From the NCBI GenBank assembly GCA_016648135.1, contig JADDOH010010096.1, positions 33,046 through 97,045 on the forward strand: 64,000 bases of DNA, read 5' to 3'. This document shows, one piece after another, positions 1 through 10,307 of this stretch. The position numbers and the translations under genes were made by a program. Position 1 is the stretch's first letter. Each line of letters opens with the position of its first letter. The notes beneath the pieces are model-generated. The model saw only the letters and a list, made by a program, of their open reading frames with translations, was not told the origin of the DNA and ran no database searches. Origin of the DNA: Agrypnia vestita. Its lineage: Eukaryota > Arthropoda > Insecta > Trichoptera > Phryganeidae.

Positions 1-1560
1 ACTATACTTAATATTACAAAAACTCATTGCATATTTTTAATCTCGTTTTTTTATGTTAGTAAAAAAAATTTGGGTTCGCAGTTAAGTGCCAAAGTGTCGT
101 GTTTATTGAGAACATTTTTAGAATTGGTTGGACTATTTATTAAATGTAGTTATTTATTTATTCTCCGAAACCTATTTGTCAGAATTATTCGATAAATTTA
201 TCTTTATTTATTTTTTAAATATTTTCATAAATATGTTTCATAAAAATTTAATGCTAGAAATTATACTTATAACCATTGTAGTTTAAACGTTTTCTAGTTT
301 ATTTAAATTAACTTATTTATATTCTTTTATACTTTTGTTTGTTGTGTATAAAGTAAAGATAATATAAGAAGATTTATTTGATTTCCAATGGTTTTGGTAT
401 GAAATACATTCTTATATTATTTTCATAATCTTTAATGATATTTACTAGGTAAATAAGTATATTCGTGCGTGATTCACTTCAACATATTACTTTTACTATT
501 TTTTTTACTAATGTTTTGTTTTTCTTTATTGTTGCAGGTAAGATGCCGGTCATTTATTTTCAACAAACGCGTTTCTACGATTGGACACCCAATAAATATC
601 TGGTAAAATTTATAATATTTATTTTTTGCATGCTTTCTCTGTTCTACGCATACGAGTAACCATAATTTGACCATAAACTGTCAGAGGTGCAATTTCCCAG
701 TCGACAGCTGATCGCGTCGCGCGTCACACAGCGAATAAAATTTACAACGTGTCAAACCATAAACTTGCTTTACGATTTGAGCTCCCCACCCTCGCATCCC
801 TTATTGCGAAGTGAAGAGGAATATAAAATGCCCTTAATGAAATAAAAGGACGCCTTCAGATCATTTCGGAGCACATCAAAGACTCGGTTTACCCTTAAAG
901 ATATCACTTCCCCTTGACATCCAATTAAGGCTTTAGTAGCGATGGGTAGAACTAATTAACTGCGGGCTAGAGACCGGTAGCTCCGCTCTCGCGCTGCTGT
1001 GTACTCCTGCACCCTCTTCAGCGACAGCCTCCGAGAGGATCTCGGCCATTGTGCGAACCCCGGCTATTAACACCCCGGTACTTTGCTCTCTGCGAAGAAC
1101 ATCTCGCGAGATATATTGTCTCGCGAGCGACCCCGCGTCGCCGCCATCAACTTGGGTAATTAAAAGCCCATGTTTCATGTCGTCTTCCCTTGCATACTTC
1201 CTCCGTGAAATTTCATATTAACCCTAAAGCCTCGGTCCAAATTTCAAACAACTAGGTGAAGAGAATCTCAGGAATACAAAAGTACTGTCATTCAAAACCA
1301 AATATTTACTAATATTTAAAATATTCAGTTAGTAAATATAATAGGAAACAGGACTTCATATTTGGAAATTATGAAAAAAAAATTAAAAAGTGTTGTTTTT
1401 AATGATTGGGATCCATTTGCTATTAACAGTTAAATTCTTTTTACCTTTCATATTTATTTTATTTACTCATGTAAGCATACAAATATTTTTAAAAAGAAAC
1501 ACAGTTAAAATCATTATAATAAATTAAGCGTTGTTTCGTTTACAGAGTGGAAATTCATGA
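1..1560. other. No recognisable gene; AT-rich with a GC-richer island
   Basis: No gene, RNA or mobile element is recognised here. Most is AT-rich low-complexity sequence. The stretch at about 660-1230 is clearly richer in G and C than its surroundings and has many CpG steps. It also holds an 81-codon reverse-strand open frame (933-1178), which has no motif I recognise and is probably chance. The island could be an old insertion, an unrecognised exon or a regulatory region; the sequence does not decide between these. Confidence 0.4.
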
Positions 1561-1788
1561 TTAACACAATGATTTATACACAAAGTTTTATTCCACTAAT
1601 TTGAGTTATATAAGCCTAAGCGCTTTCGATGGACACAACCATCATTTACATTCTATTTGCCGGCCATATTGATTGACAATTAGTTCTAATATTGCCTCTG
1701 AAGATGATGGTTGTGTCCATCGAAAGCGCTTAGGCTTACATAACTCAAATTAGTGGAATAAAACGTTGTGTATAAATCATTGTGTTAA
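1561..1788. repeat. Long inverted repeat, two 85-bp arms, with a hammerhead-like motif
   Basis: Left arm 1561-1645 and right arm 1704-1788 are reverse complements over 85 bp with two differences that I can see, separated by a 58-bp spacer. The right arm starts inside the core of a hammerhead-like motif (1694-1735), so the left arm carries only the part of the motif downstream of that point. Inverted partial copies of the 3' end are a known outcome of Penelope-like element insertion, so I read this as an inverted pair of PLE terminal repeats. No coding remnant is seen inside. Confidence 0.8.
1694..1735 (+). ncRNA. Hammerhead-ribozyme-like motif (PLE-type, minimal stem III)
   Basis: Stem I is GCCT (1694-1697) with AGGC (1732-1735). 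The core CTGAAGA is 1698-1704. One extra T (1705) precedes stem II, GATGG (1706-1710) with CCATC (1717-1721) and a 6-nt loop. GAA is 1722-1724. Stem III is a single A-T pair (1725, 1730) closing GCGC. H17 is T at 1731. All conserved hammerhead core positions are present, but the extra base before stem II is not canonical. The tiny stem III is the kind reported for Penelope-like elements. Catalytic activity is not shown. Confidence 0.65.
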
Positions 1789-2368
1789 AATCATTATATA
1801 GGTTAACTTGATTGCGTGCATAATTATTTAAAAAAAAATCTATATCTTCTCTTTTCCACCGACATTCTTTAGAAGAGGACAGAAATTTACTCTGTCTCAA
1901 ACATTCCAAAAATTATTTACTTTCCGTATAAAACTTCTCGTAGACGGACGTTCTACTAAATAGCGTATCTCTTTCTAATAACTAGAGCACCAGACATTTC
2001 GATGGGCTAGTTTTGAAATATAATATTCCAAGACGTCTCGGAGCTACAAATAAAGCTTATCGCGTACTCTGTGCTTATACTACATGAAATAAGTTCAGGA
2101 AAGCTCTAAATTGCATTTATTCCGTCATTCGTTATGTAAAACCCATTTGTGGCTCTTTGTTAAAGTTACTGTCGAAAATCCAATATATTTCGAACCCTTC
2201 TAAATTTTAACCTGAAAATCTCACATCACACAACTTTGATACATTTGATCCATAAAGAAAATTGCAATTCATGTAAAAAAGAAAGTTTATTTATTTTCTT
2301 CTTGGATGAAAATAAAATAATGTATCATTGAAAGATTTGGAAGACACTTCGTGGTGCAACATTATATT
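1789..2368. other. No recognisable feature
   Basis: AT-rich sequence without an open frame of note, tRNA-like fold, long repeat or mobile-element end that I can identify. Confidence 0.4.
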
Positions 2369-2574
2369 TTAAAATATGTTTTACTTTACTTTGTAATTTA
2401 CACACACAATATGAGTTATTAAATTACTACTAACCCTCTCATCATCAGGTATAGATAATAACTTTATTATCTATACCTGATGACGAGAGGGACTGCTCCT
2501 CTCGAAACTATAGTAGTAATTTAATAACTCATATTGTGTGTGTGTATTACAAAGTAAAGTAAAGCATATTTTAA
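2369..2574. repeat. Inverted repeat of a PLE-like end with an asymmetric arm
   Basis: Left arm about 2369-2460 and right arm 2465-2574 are reverse complements around a 4-nt centre, but the right arm is about 20 nt longer. The extra part is the 3' strand of stem II plus GAAACTA of the hammerhead-like motif at 2474-2518; in the left arm GAGAGGG is joined directly to the TAGTAGT sequence. The same arm sequence recurs at 42940-43040 and, more degraded, at 22330-22490, so it is a dispersed family. Confidence 0.8.
2474..2518 (+). ncRNA. Hammerhead-ribozyme-like motif
   Basis: Stem I TAC (2474-2476) pairs with GTA (2516-2518). Core CTGATGA is 2477-2483, with an extra C at 2484. Stem II is GAGAGG (2485-2490) with CCTCTC (2498-2503), and GAA is 2504-2506. 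Stem III is AC...GT (2507-2514) with a 4-nt loop, and H17 is A2515. The extra C could instead pair with G2504, but that would consume the conserved G12. The related site at 42943 has T and A at the two equivalent positions, a covariation worth noting. Confidence 0.6.
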
Positions 2575-2588
2575 ACAAAGTTATGTAT

Positions 2589-2800
2589 TTATTTATTAAA
2601 AAAAGAAAACAGAATTGCGAACACGGAATATATGTCACATCAATATTCTTACTATTTTAAAACATAGCATGTTGCTTGTTCTATAAAAATAAGACTCACT
2701 TGCTAGTCTCCGGGAATGGTCTCGGACCACCGACCTCCGGATCATTAGGGGAGTATCTTAAACACTAGACGAGATTCCAACCGGAACTCCAATCACGGCT
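2589..2800 (-). mobile_element. tRNA-derived SINE, reverse strand
   Basis: On the minus strand a tRNA-like head with A-box-like TCTAGTGTTTAAGA and B-box-like GGTCCGAGACC is followed by a body that ends in a conserved tail (TTTAAAATAGTAAGAATAT, then about 25 more matching bases including CCGTGTTCGCA) and an A/T-rich run. The same head-body-tail order occurs on the plus strand at 32020-32212, so this is a family with at least two copies here. Like other SINEs it would use an internal RNA polymerase III promoter and a partner LINE. The exact head boundary (2780-2820) is uncertain. Confidence 0.7.
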
Positions 2801-2851
2801 CTTATGTTATACAAACGGGTACTCTACCAATCGATCGTGTTAATCGATCGA

Positions 2852-2898
2852 TTTAATTTATTAAATCGATACAAAGTGAATCGATTTAATAAATTAAA
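2852..2898. repeat. Perfect 19-bp-arm palindrome
   Basis: Arms 2852-2870 and 2880-2898 are perfect reverse complements around a 9-nt spacer. They are AT-rich and centred on ATCGAT sites. No assigned function. Confidence 0.7.
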
Positions 2899-3279
2899 AG
2901 CCAGGAAAGCCTGGCAGTAATCAGCCATCGATATTTGTGATTTACTATTATCAATGTACTAAAATATGTGAATAATTGTATTTTATCTTGCCATGACAAA
3001 CATTATTCCAACGAAATGACAGTGCAACTGTAATTCGGTTGGGCTGTAATTTTTTTTAAATCCGTCCAGTAATAATCTGTCATTTATTTCTTCGTTCGTA
3101 AGAATTAATATCGAGTTAATCGAAAATTACTGAGTTTTCCAATAGAAAATAACTAATAGCTATTACCCAATCATACCCTTTGATGTACACTTTCTCTCCG
3201 AAATAATTAGTGTTCGGATGTCATTGTCGATTACCTGGTTCAAAATAATTAGCCATTTGATATTACAGCCGGCTGGCTA

Positions 3280-4310
3280 CCTATCACTTTATAATTAGTA
3301 TTGAAAAACACGATTTTTCATTTAATAACATAAAATAATTATTCTCTGAGTATTATAGCCATTTATATAACATAATATTATTCATTATAACATAATGATA
3401 TTCTGCGATGACAATCTTAATCTGAAACTTCGACAGCGACTGGTCAAATGTTATATATGGTCAGTCCTGCTGTACGGAGTGGAATCGTGGACCCTCAAAG
3501 TGAGTAGCATGAACCGGCTGGAGGCGTTCGAAATGTGGATACATCGGAGAATGCTCCGGATACCCTGGACGGATATGGTCAGCAACACAAGAGTTCTTCA
3601 AAGAGCTAGAGTGAATAGAGAGTTGCTGACAAATATCAAAATCCGAAAGGTATCGTATTTGGGTCATGTGCTCAGAGGAGAAAAATACGAATTGCTCCAC
3701 CTGATTCTTATGGGCAAGATAGAGGGTCGTAGAGGTGTTGGAAGGAGACAAATTTCCTGGCTCCGCAATATACGCGACTGGACGGGCATAAGAAGTGTTG
3801 GAGAGCTGTTTCGTGCTGCCCAGGACAGGGACGCTTTCTCTCGGGTGATAGTCAACGTTGGGGGGACCTGACATGACACCAAAAGAAGAAGAAGATATAA
3901 CATAAAATGATCAATAATAGAGAATTATGACTGATTATAGTATATAATTAATTAAGAATTACGTATTACTAACAAGAATCTTGTATAAAATAATGAATAA
4001 CTAGATCGTGTATAAAGTAATTAATAACTGAAAACTGCTAATGAAAATCTTGTAAAAAAAATAATAGACAGATACTAAAATACTAACGAGAATCTTGTAT
4101 AAAATAATGAATAACCACATACTAGTGACAATTTTGGTATATAAAATAATTAATAACTAGACACTTCTAACGATAATCGTACCTATCTTATTAATTTAAC
4201 GAATAAAAGGGCATTACTGTCGGTTTGAATAAATGAAATTTTAGTAGGTAAAACAATGAATAACCAAATATTATAATCGATTATCTAATGTTTAAAATAA
4301 TATGTATTGG
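3280..4310. repeat. Degenerate AT-rich tandem repeat, split by an RTE insertion
   Basis: Loose repeats of roughly 40-60 bp recur here, with recognisable pieces such as AATCTTGTATAAAATAATGA and AATTAATAACTAGA (clearest at 3965-4170). The array continues weakly on both sides of the retroelement fragment at 3396-3895, suggesting the satellite predates that insertion. The period is irregular and the copies are diverged. Confidence 0.5.
3396..3895 (+). mobile_element. 5'-truncated RTE-like non-LTR retrotransposon with 10-bp TSD
   Basis: The open frame 3395-3871 (158 codons) matches the C-terminal end of RTE-type reverse transcriptases: LLYGVESWTL at the thumb region, then GHVLRGEKYELL, then the basic GRRGVGRRQISWLRNIRDW stretch. 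Only the tail of a protein that is normally around 1000 residues is present; the endonuclease and RT catalytic parts are missing, so it is not functional. The 3' end is a short AAGAAGAAGAAG repeat, usual for RTE elements. A perfect 10-bp target duplication, TATAACATAA, flanks it at 3386-3395 and 3896-3905, although similar words occur in the local satellite. The intact frame suggests fairly recent insertion. Confidence 0.85.
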
Positions 4311-4619
4311 GATATTTGTGGTCGGCTGTGCAGCAGAAAATCCTTATTAACGAGTTACTACTCTGGAATATCTGACATAGACATGAAATTAATTTATATT
4401 CCCTTTGAAAGTAGAATTAGGGGAGGGAGTGATCCCGGAAAGGAGTATCAAAACTTTCCAGGAACACGCATTCTTGTTCCCTCTCTCTATATGAAGAAAG
4501 TTGTAAGATAATTAATCAATATTGAGAAACTTTTTGAACGATTTGCTGCTTAATATTCAGCTTTAAATTGTTTTCACAATATAACACAGTACATATATTA
4601 AAGAAAACACATTATTATT

Positions 4620-4815
4620 ATGAATTTACAATTAAAAAGAGACTACATATACGGTCGAAAAATTTTCGTTAACTTACCAGACTGCCGTGGCGAAATTGGA
4701 TAATGCGCCATCCCCGGATAGAACGGAGGTCCGTTGGTTCGAATCCCGGTGGCAGTTAAAATATTTTTTCGTTAATTTAGATTTTCTGTATGTCTTTTCT
4801 AATTGATTAATAAAA
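4620..4815 (+). mobile_element. tRNA-cored short element with inverted ends, copy 1
   Basis: A tRNA-like core (4681-4756) is embedded in flanks shared with 14571-14754: upstream AGAGACTACATATACGGTCG, downstream AATATTTTTTCGTTAATTT and TGTCTTTTCTAATTGATTAA. The outer edges are roughly inverted (AATTAAAAAGAGAC against GTCTTTTCTAATTG), so this may be a tRNA-bearing MITE rather than a standard SINE. No coding capacity. Ends are approximate. Confidence 0.65.
4681..4756 (+). tRNA. tRNA-like sequence (pseudo-tRNA / SINE head)
   Basis: The acceptor stem closes over 7 bp (ACTGCCG with TGGCAGT, one G-T pair). The A box is TGGCGAAATTGG and the B box GGTTCGAATCC. The T stem and the anticodon stem have mismatches and no clean 7-nt anticodon loop is seen. 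I therefore read it as a tRNA-derived core of a repeat, not a working tRNA gene. The copy at 14630 has lost the B box. Confidence 0.5.
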
Positions 4816-6275
4816 ATGTATTTAACACTATACAACTAATTAGACGGAATACAATACTAGATTGTGGTGGGTACTAGTATACTGCCTCTTATTGTTACTA
4901 TGATTGCATATTATTATTCTAATAGGATAAACATAGGATACCTTAAAATATGTTTCACTCTACTTAGAACGAATTGTATCAATTTGATTCTAGGTGGCGA
5001 CGACAGTTTAAATTTGGTTTAAACTGTGAATCTCGTTCAAGCCGATGCGCGTGTGCGCGATTTTTGACATGTCGTTAAATTCGTTTTTATTACATTTATC
5101 GTTAAATTTCATTAAAATCGTTTTTATTAAATTTATTATTAAAGTGACAGTAATAGCTTACCCTATCCACAATTCAAGAAACACTACTACAGTACCGACA
5201 CATCACCTGCCCACCTCTTCTTCTATCACTTATTGTCACTTTAGACTAAGTTCTTGAATATTTTATACGCAAAATGTTTATTTACGACGAGATTGCCATC
5301 GATGATACCATAAAATGTTTGATTTTTATGTTGTTGATATATTTTGTTTGATATATTTTCAAAAACACCTACGTCAAAGACTAAATTATAGTGTCAATTT
5401 TGATAGTCTTTTTGTTTTCTTTTATTCTAATGAAATAAGAGTGGTCACCGCGGAGGACCTTTTTTTTTCGGCACTCGATAGAACCCAAGAATTTTCCGCC
5501 GATTTAGAATATTTTTTTATAAAAAAAATTAACATATTTTTAAAAATATGTTCTTTCATGTAGAAATGATACCAATACCATAATTCATATCGGTTTTCTT
5601 TAAAAAATCACAAAAATTGCCTTTTTTCGTGCTTCGTAGGTAGGTATTCTCCCTTAATAAAAGTGCTCTCTGGACGACTGTGAAGTCTGTCAAGTCACTC
5701 GTAATTAACTCGTCAAAGTACAGGAGTACGTATGTGTAATATTAGCTCTCACTACTCACACGAAGCCCTCCAGGATATGAATAATCGAAACTCTCGCAAG
5801 GGCCTTTTGCCGAAGCCTCTTCGCAGGGGGAATCAACCCTCCAAAGGACTGTCGTTAAGTACACCGCTCCTCCAGTTAGAGAGTTATTACGTATACATAG
5901 AATTAAGGCTTGAATTAATTTGATTTTCTTCCTGTTTAATTAAGTGAAGGCATTTTCCCCGAGGACACGCTAAAACGGGCCTTAAATACTTGTAACTTAA
6001 TTCTGTATAACGAAGCCTCACCGGCAAAGCCTTCGTATTATTACAGTCCGTCTAAAAAATAAACCTTTTTCTGACAAACATTTTTCTTTTGACACGCAAT
6101 ATGCTTGTTAAAAGGTTGACTGTTTACAGACGGACGCCGAATCAACGCACGCACCCTGAATCTACCGGCGTGCAAGTGTCGCTGTTCGTTTAGTACAATC
6201 TACCTAATATTAGTATATTTTTTTTGCATTAACTAAACTCTCATTACATTTAAGCAGCAGCGGCAGCATTAACAA
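4816..6275. other. No recognisable gene
   Basis: AT-rich sequence. Small open frames at 5045-5257, 5315-5563 and 5732-5923 have biased, low-complexity products and no recognisable domains. A moderately GC-richer patch at about 5690-5900 is unexplained. Confidence 0.35.
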
Positions 6276-6360
6276 ACAGTGGAACTTCGATATTAGCAAC
6301 AAAGATATTTGTAATTTATAGAAATTAACTCTGTGTACACCACTTTTTTATTGAAAAAAA

Positions 6361-6398
6361 TTCAACATGTTTCATAGCCAATGGCTTCTTCAGAATAA
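6361..6398 (-). ncRNA. Hammerhead-like motif, unit 1 of the dimer
   Basis: On the minus strand: CTGAAGA (complement of 6387-6393), one extra A, a short stem II GCC...GGC, an imperfect AT junction, GAA, then ACATGT as stem III with loop CATG and H17 T. Stem I pairing is poor, so this copy is probably inactive. Confidence 0.45.
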
Positions 6399-6499
6399 CA
6401 AATGTACAAAAAAAAACAGTGCAACTTCGATATCAGCAACAAAGATATTTGTAATTTATAAAAAATAACTTTGTACACACCACTTTTTTACTGAAAAAA

Positions 6500-6541
6500 A
6501 TTCAACATGTTTCAAAGCCAAAGGCTTCTTCATCAGGATAA
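6500..6541 (-). ncRNA. Hammerhead-like motif, unit 2 of the dimer
   Basis: On the minus strand: CTGATGA (complement of 6530-6536), an extra A, stem II GAAGCC with GGCTTT (one G-T), GAA, A-CATG-T as stem III, H17 T. The stem I strands next to the core pair over only about 2 bp. Core bases are intact; stem I may have been longer in the ancestor. Confidence 0.55.
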
Positions 6542-6699
6542 CAAATATACAAAATTAAATTTTAAAATCGAAATATAGTTAATCAAAATATAAAAAAATT
6601 ATATATGGAAAATGAATAATAATAAAGTACCTACGTAACATTAAAATAAATTTAAAAGATAGCTATTTGTAAAAATGACCTGGTTATTTATAATATTCA

Positions 6700-6900
6700 A
6701 TTTACTGTTAACACTTTTTCTTATTTCTAAAATTTCTAATTTATCAAACTGTGATTCTGTATAATTTGTATGTAAAATTTGTAAACCTTGTTAATATCAA
6801 AAGAATGATCCATAGCCGAAAGATGGTTAGCAAATTCAGATTAATTATTACTATTTAAACACCTCAAGTGTTCCTTAACTCTAACTTCAAAATTTTTTAT
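6700..6900 (-). pseudogene. Penelope-like element GIY-YIG endonuclease tail, decayed
   Basis: On the minus strand the conceptual product reads NFEVRVKEHLRCLNSNN, a stop, then SEFANHLSAMDHSFD, with further stops after HSL. This is the C-terminal half of the PLE GIY-YIG domain (R-x-K/R-x-EH, then S-x-FA-x-HL...DH-F), as seen better preserved at 7837-8218 and 51236-51700. The GIY and YIG motifs themselves are not readable here. It ends towards the tandem hammerhead repeats at 6276-6557, the expected order for a PLE 3' end. Confidence 0.6.
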
Positions 6901-7836
6901 TTTAATATTTGTGGTGATAGTGATGAAGATAATAAAGGCGAATACTAAATATCAAATATAAAATCTACACCATTAAAAATGACGGTATTCAATTTATTTT
7001 AAAGATAAGTTTTATAATTTGAATAACATTATTAGTCTTCATTAATTAATGTTATTAATTCATTAAGTAATGTTATAAATTTTGTTTTGATAATAGTTTT
7101 TCACTGTAACATTTCTGGTACAGTAATAATTTTACCCCTCTCTTACAACTGAAACGAAGAACTACTTCGGGAACTTAAATTAAAACTTTCTCAGAAAAAA
7201 CAAAAGTTCTATGATCGTGATTCTAAATGAATAAAACAGTCGGATCTCTCTCAATTCTACCTTTTTCAAATAGGATGTTGATTTTACAATAGGTCGTTTT
7301 AACTTACTGACATACAGATTACCTCCATGTGTCCGCCCCCTAAAGTATTACGGTCACTCCATTAATTCCAATTTCAGTTTGTTTTCATATAGTAGAGCCT
7401 TCCGTTTATTCCAGCTGCTCCGGATATGCTGGGACAGTTGTAAACTGTAACCACCAAAAGAATAGACATTTTACTAATCAAATGGCGTTCAGTCTAAGTA
7501 AGACATCGATCGATAATTCGTGGAAAACCATCGACGTTTTTTATAATTTCTCCTTGCATTTTCAACCCTTTTTTTAAACTTTACACCGAATTTTTATAAT
7601 GTACAATGGTCTCTGGAAACAAAATTAAATTATACATACGTTCTTACTCTTGTTCTGTACTCTGCCAAACTCTTGTATCGATCAAAAATAGTCAAGAACT
7701 ATATTTTACATGTCACATCAAAGTATTTATGATTCGTATAACATTTTTATATTTTTTCTAAGGAAGCAAACACATAAGAATAATAATATAGGTAAATTTT
7801 TAGTCGATAATAAATATAAGGATGATAAATTTAGCC

Positions 7837-8218
7837 ATTCTGGTGTATATTCATAGAAATACAACGATTGTCCTGCGTTTTATATAGGGAAGACATCGCG
7901 TAATGTAAAAATTAGAGTACTTGCGATGTTTAAAAAGTAGTGCGTTCTCAGAATTTGTAAACCATTTAATTGAAGAAGACCACACATTCAGTAAAGTTCA
8001 GAAGTTAGTATTATTCATAAAAAACGGAATAGATAGTAGATTAGATAATTTATAGGCATTAGAGATAAGAAAAGTCATTAATATGAATCGTAAAATCATT
8101 AATAATCAGGTAAACTTATCTTTTAGTCCACTTTTAAATATGTTCCCTCTTAATATTCCCTGCGCATTCCCACCTCCTACCCCCACTATTGGCACTCCGT
8201 CCTTTCACACTGATGTAT
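7837..8218 (+). pseudogene. Penelope-like element GIY-YIG endonuclease C-terminus, decayed
   Basis: The reading HSGVYS, stop, KYNDCPAFYIGKTSRNVKIRV contains the GIY (here GVY) and YIG (here YIG) signatures, the CPAFYIGKT context and the following conserved arginine. After a frame change around 7925-7935 it continues SSAFSEFVNHLIEEDHTFS and, later, LDNL-stop-ALEIRKVIN, then a proline-rich tail ending at the TGA at about 8218. Known PLEs end in just this domain, which nicks target DNA for priming. Stops and a frameshift make it dead. A hammerhead-like motif follows within 50 bp, at 8263. Confidence 0.75.
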
Positions 8219-8262
8219 GACTAGTATATAAGCACATAATTTTTGAATGTTTAGTTAGTTAA

Positions 8263-8308
8263 GATTCACCCTGAAGAAGCTACGATCGTAGCGAAACCTG
8301 GCTGGAAT
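8263..8308 (+). ncRNA. Hammerhead-like motif in PLE 3' terminal repeat
   Basis: CTGAAGA (8271-8277), an extra A, then a perfect palindromic stem II GCTACGATCGTAGC (8279-8292) and GAAA (8293-8296). The stem III / H17 side (CCTGGCTGG) does not give a clean A-T closure and stem I is interrupted. It lies directly downstream of the GIY-YIG relic, which identifies the element. Confidence 0.5.
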
Positions 8309-8443
8309 CGACAATAAATATAAGTTGTGTTTAACCAAAATATTTTTATTTATTTGACATATTTTATATGTTACTCACACGACCTTAGCACAGGCAACCT
8401 GCTGATAAATCAAATCGACGATCCGCACAGTCCGACATCCGTT

Positions 8444-8528
8444 AGTAGATACACAACACAACATAAAAGTGTTGTGTTGTGTATCTACTACACAACACAA
8501 CACTTGTGTTGTGTAGTAGATACAACAT
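8444..8528. repeat. Nested palindromes of ACAAC/GTTGT units
   Basis: Three alternating blocks built from GTAGATACACAACACAAC-like sequence and its complement lie head to head, so the region can fold into two competing hairpins. Possible origin: replication slippage across a hairpin. The two overlapping open frames here are artefacts of the repeat. Confidence 0.7.
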
Positions 8529-8653
8529 CCTGCTTTCGATGCGGTACTGCAATCCAGTACTAACAACATAACACAAACATGGAGACACCCTGACTTCGGT
8601 AAGGTATTGCAAGGAATACTTAACCTACAATTCAACACACACTCATCACATCA

Positions 8654-8694
8654 GCCCTGATGATGGACCCTGCAATGGGATCCGAAACGTTGGC
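8654..8694 (+). ncRNA. Hammerhead-like motif
   Basis: Stem I GCC (8654-8656) with GGC (8692-8694). CTGATGA is 8657-8663, extra T 8664. Stem II GGACCC with GGGATCC (one bulged A), loop TGCAAT. GAA 8684-8686, short ACGT stem III, H17 T8691. The same family occurs at 11531-11573 and, decayed, at 58697-58743 on the minus strand. Confidence 0.55.
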
Positions 8695-10089
8695 CAGAGA
8701 GGTCATATATACACGGCAGAATATCCCAGAAAAGAATATACACAGAAGATGTTGAGTGTGGTGATTACATTCTTCGTTCCAAAGCGGCCAACAGAATCGC
8801 TTATTGTTCATTTCTTCCCCCGGCCTTCCCCATCGATTATAATAAGGAAAGTACGTACAGAGTCCCTCCCTAACCGCGGGAGGGTACATATCCGAAGAAC
8901 GCCGTCGTTGTAGAAACCAAAATTCCATACGAAATAAAAGGGCAGGTCCATACGAAACAAAATCCATTTCTGCATGAGTTATGACATGCAAATTAGGAAA
9001 TTTAGAATTTTCCATAACATTTGAAGGAAATCATTCGTAAATGCAACATTCCTATAAACAAATAAACCTTAGTTCGCATCGTAGAATCAACACCTACGCC
9101 CTGCGCTGCAACTGAAGCAAAACGCTACGACGCGGTGTAGACTTGTAGACACAGTGGAGAGAATTTTCCGCTTTCAGTATTATTTTTCGCATCTCATCAA
9201 ATTTTCTTTGATGACTTACGCAAACAGAATAATTAGGATTTTGTAAATTCAGCTAAACTGAAATTACACAAAATCATTCAAAACAAAAATTATTAAGACG
9301 CTTTTTATGTGCGAAAGTAATTTTTACATTAGTGTACTTAAATTAATTAATACGTGAGTTTTGAAAATTGTAAATTAAATACGTTGATATTCGAAGTGTT
9401 GCAGCCCAACTTTATTATAGAATTATATGTTTAGGTATTGTACCTTACCTCATTGTTTAATATTTTCTTCCAAAATAAAAATGGGAGTATGATACTTAAT
9501 ATTCTCATACTTTATTGTTTTTTTATATGAGTTAAGATATAGACTACGTGCCGTACATCTATCATGTAATTATTTTTCGTTTAATAGTACGGTATGCATT
9601 ATGATTTGAAAAGTATTTCAGATTTATTAAAATGTTTTTTTTAAATTCTATACAGAAAGTAATAAACATTTTGACGTACGTGGTGTCACAAGACACAAAT
9701 GATCAAGATATGCGCGTGGACGTAATTATTTTGTAATCATCTTATTACGATATGCATTGATTTAAAAAGGAGTTAAGAATTATTAATATTTCTTAAATTC
9801 TTTACGGAAAATAATAATTCGGCTCAAATAATATAGGAGCATTTGTCAAAATTTAAAATAAGTAAACATTTTGCAACTCCGCAGCGACCCCTGGATAATC
9901 CGCTGGTGCTCGATATCGAAGAATATATAACCATCTATTTTTATCAAAACCTTACTGTTTTAGCAATGAATAGGTAAATATGTGACGAAAGTGCAATTTT
10001 TACTCGATTTATGTTCAGACGGCAGCTCGCTTACGTCTTGAAAGAGGATGATCTTTCGACGCAATTTGACACATTCGATAGTTTGTGAA
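8695..10089. other. No recognisable gene
   Basis: A 127-codon reverse-strand open frame at 8632-9015 overlaps the hammerhead-like repeat family and has no recognisable domain, so I do not call it. The rest is AT-rich with no clear element. Confidence 0.35.
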
Positions 10090-10274
10090 ACGGATGTCCA
10101 GCCGAAATAATAAAGGAATAAAGGAAAATGTTAAATTTTCGAGTTTGCAATTCCTTTATTATTTTTGTATTTCGTTTACTTGTATTGATCTCATTTCAAT
10201 TAGTATTGATCTCATTTCAATTAGTAATTACGGATGTCCAGCCGAAATAATAAAGGAATTGCAAACACGAAAAT

Positions 10275-10307
<33 letters not shown>

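Larger units (their letters stand above)
6276..6557 (-). repeat. Head-to-tail dimer of about 140-bp PLE-like terminal repeats
   Basis: Two tandem units, 6276-6415 and 6416-6557, are about 90% alike by eye. On the minus strand each carries a hammerhead-like motif (6361-6398 and 6500-6541) and a T-run just after it. Upstream on the same strand (6700-6900) is a decayed GIY-YIG endonuclease tail. Tandem terminal repeats are typical of Penelope-like elements; a short multimer with one ribozyme per unit also resembles a retrozyme array. Confidence 0.75.

Noticed and set aside
4681..4756. Functional tRNA gene
   Set aside because: T and anticodon stems do not pair well and the whole unit is repeated with its flanks at 14.6 kb, so it is a repeat core.
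8632..9015. 127-codon reverse-strand open frame
   Set aside because: Overlaps the hammerhead-like repeat family at 8654-8694 and has no recognisable domain; likely chance.
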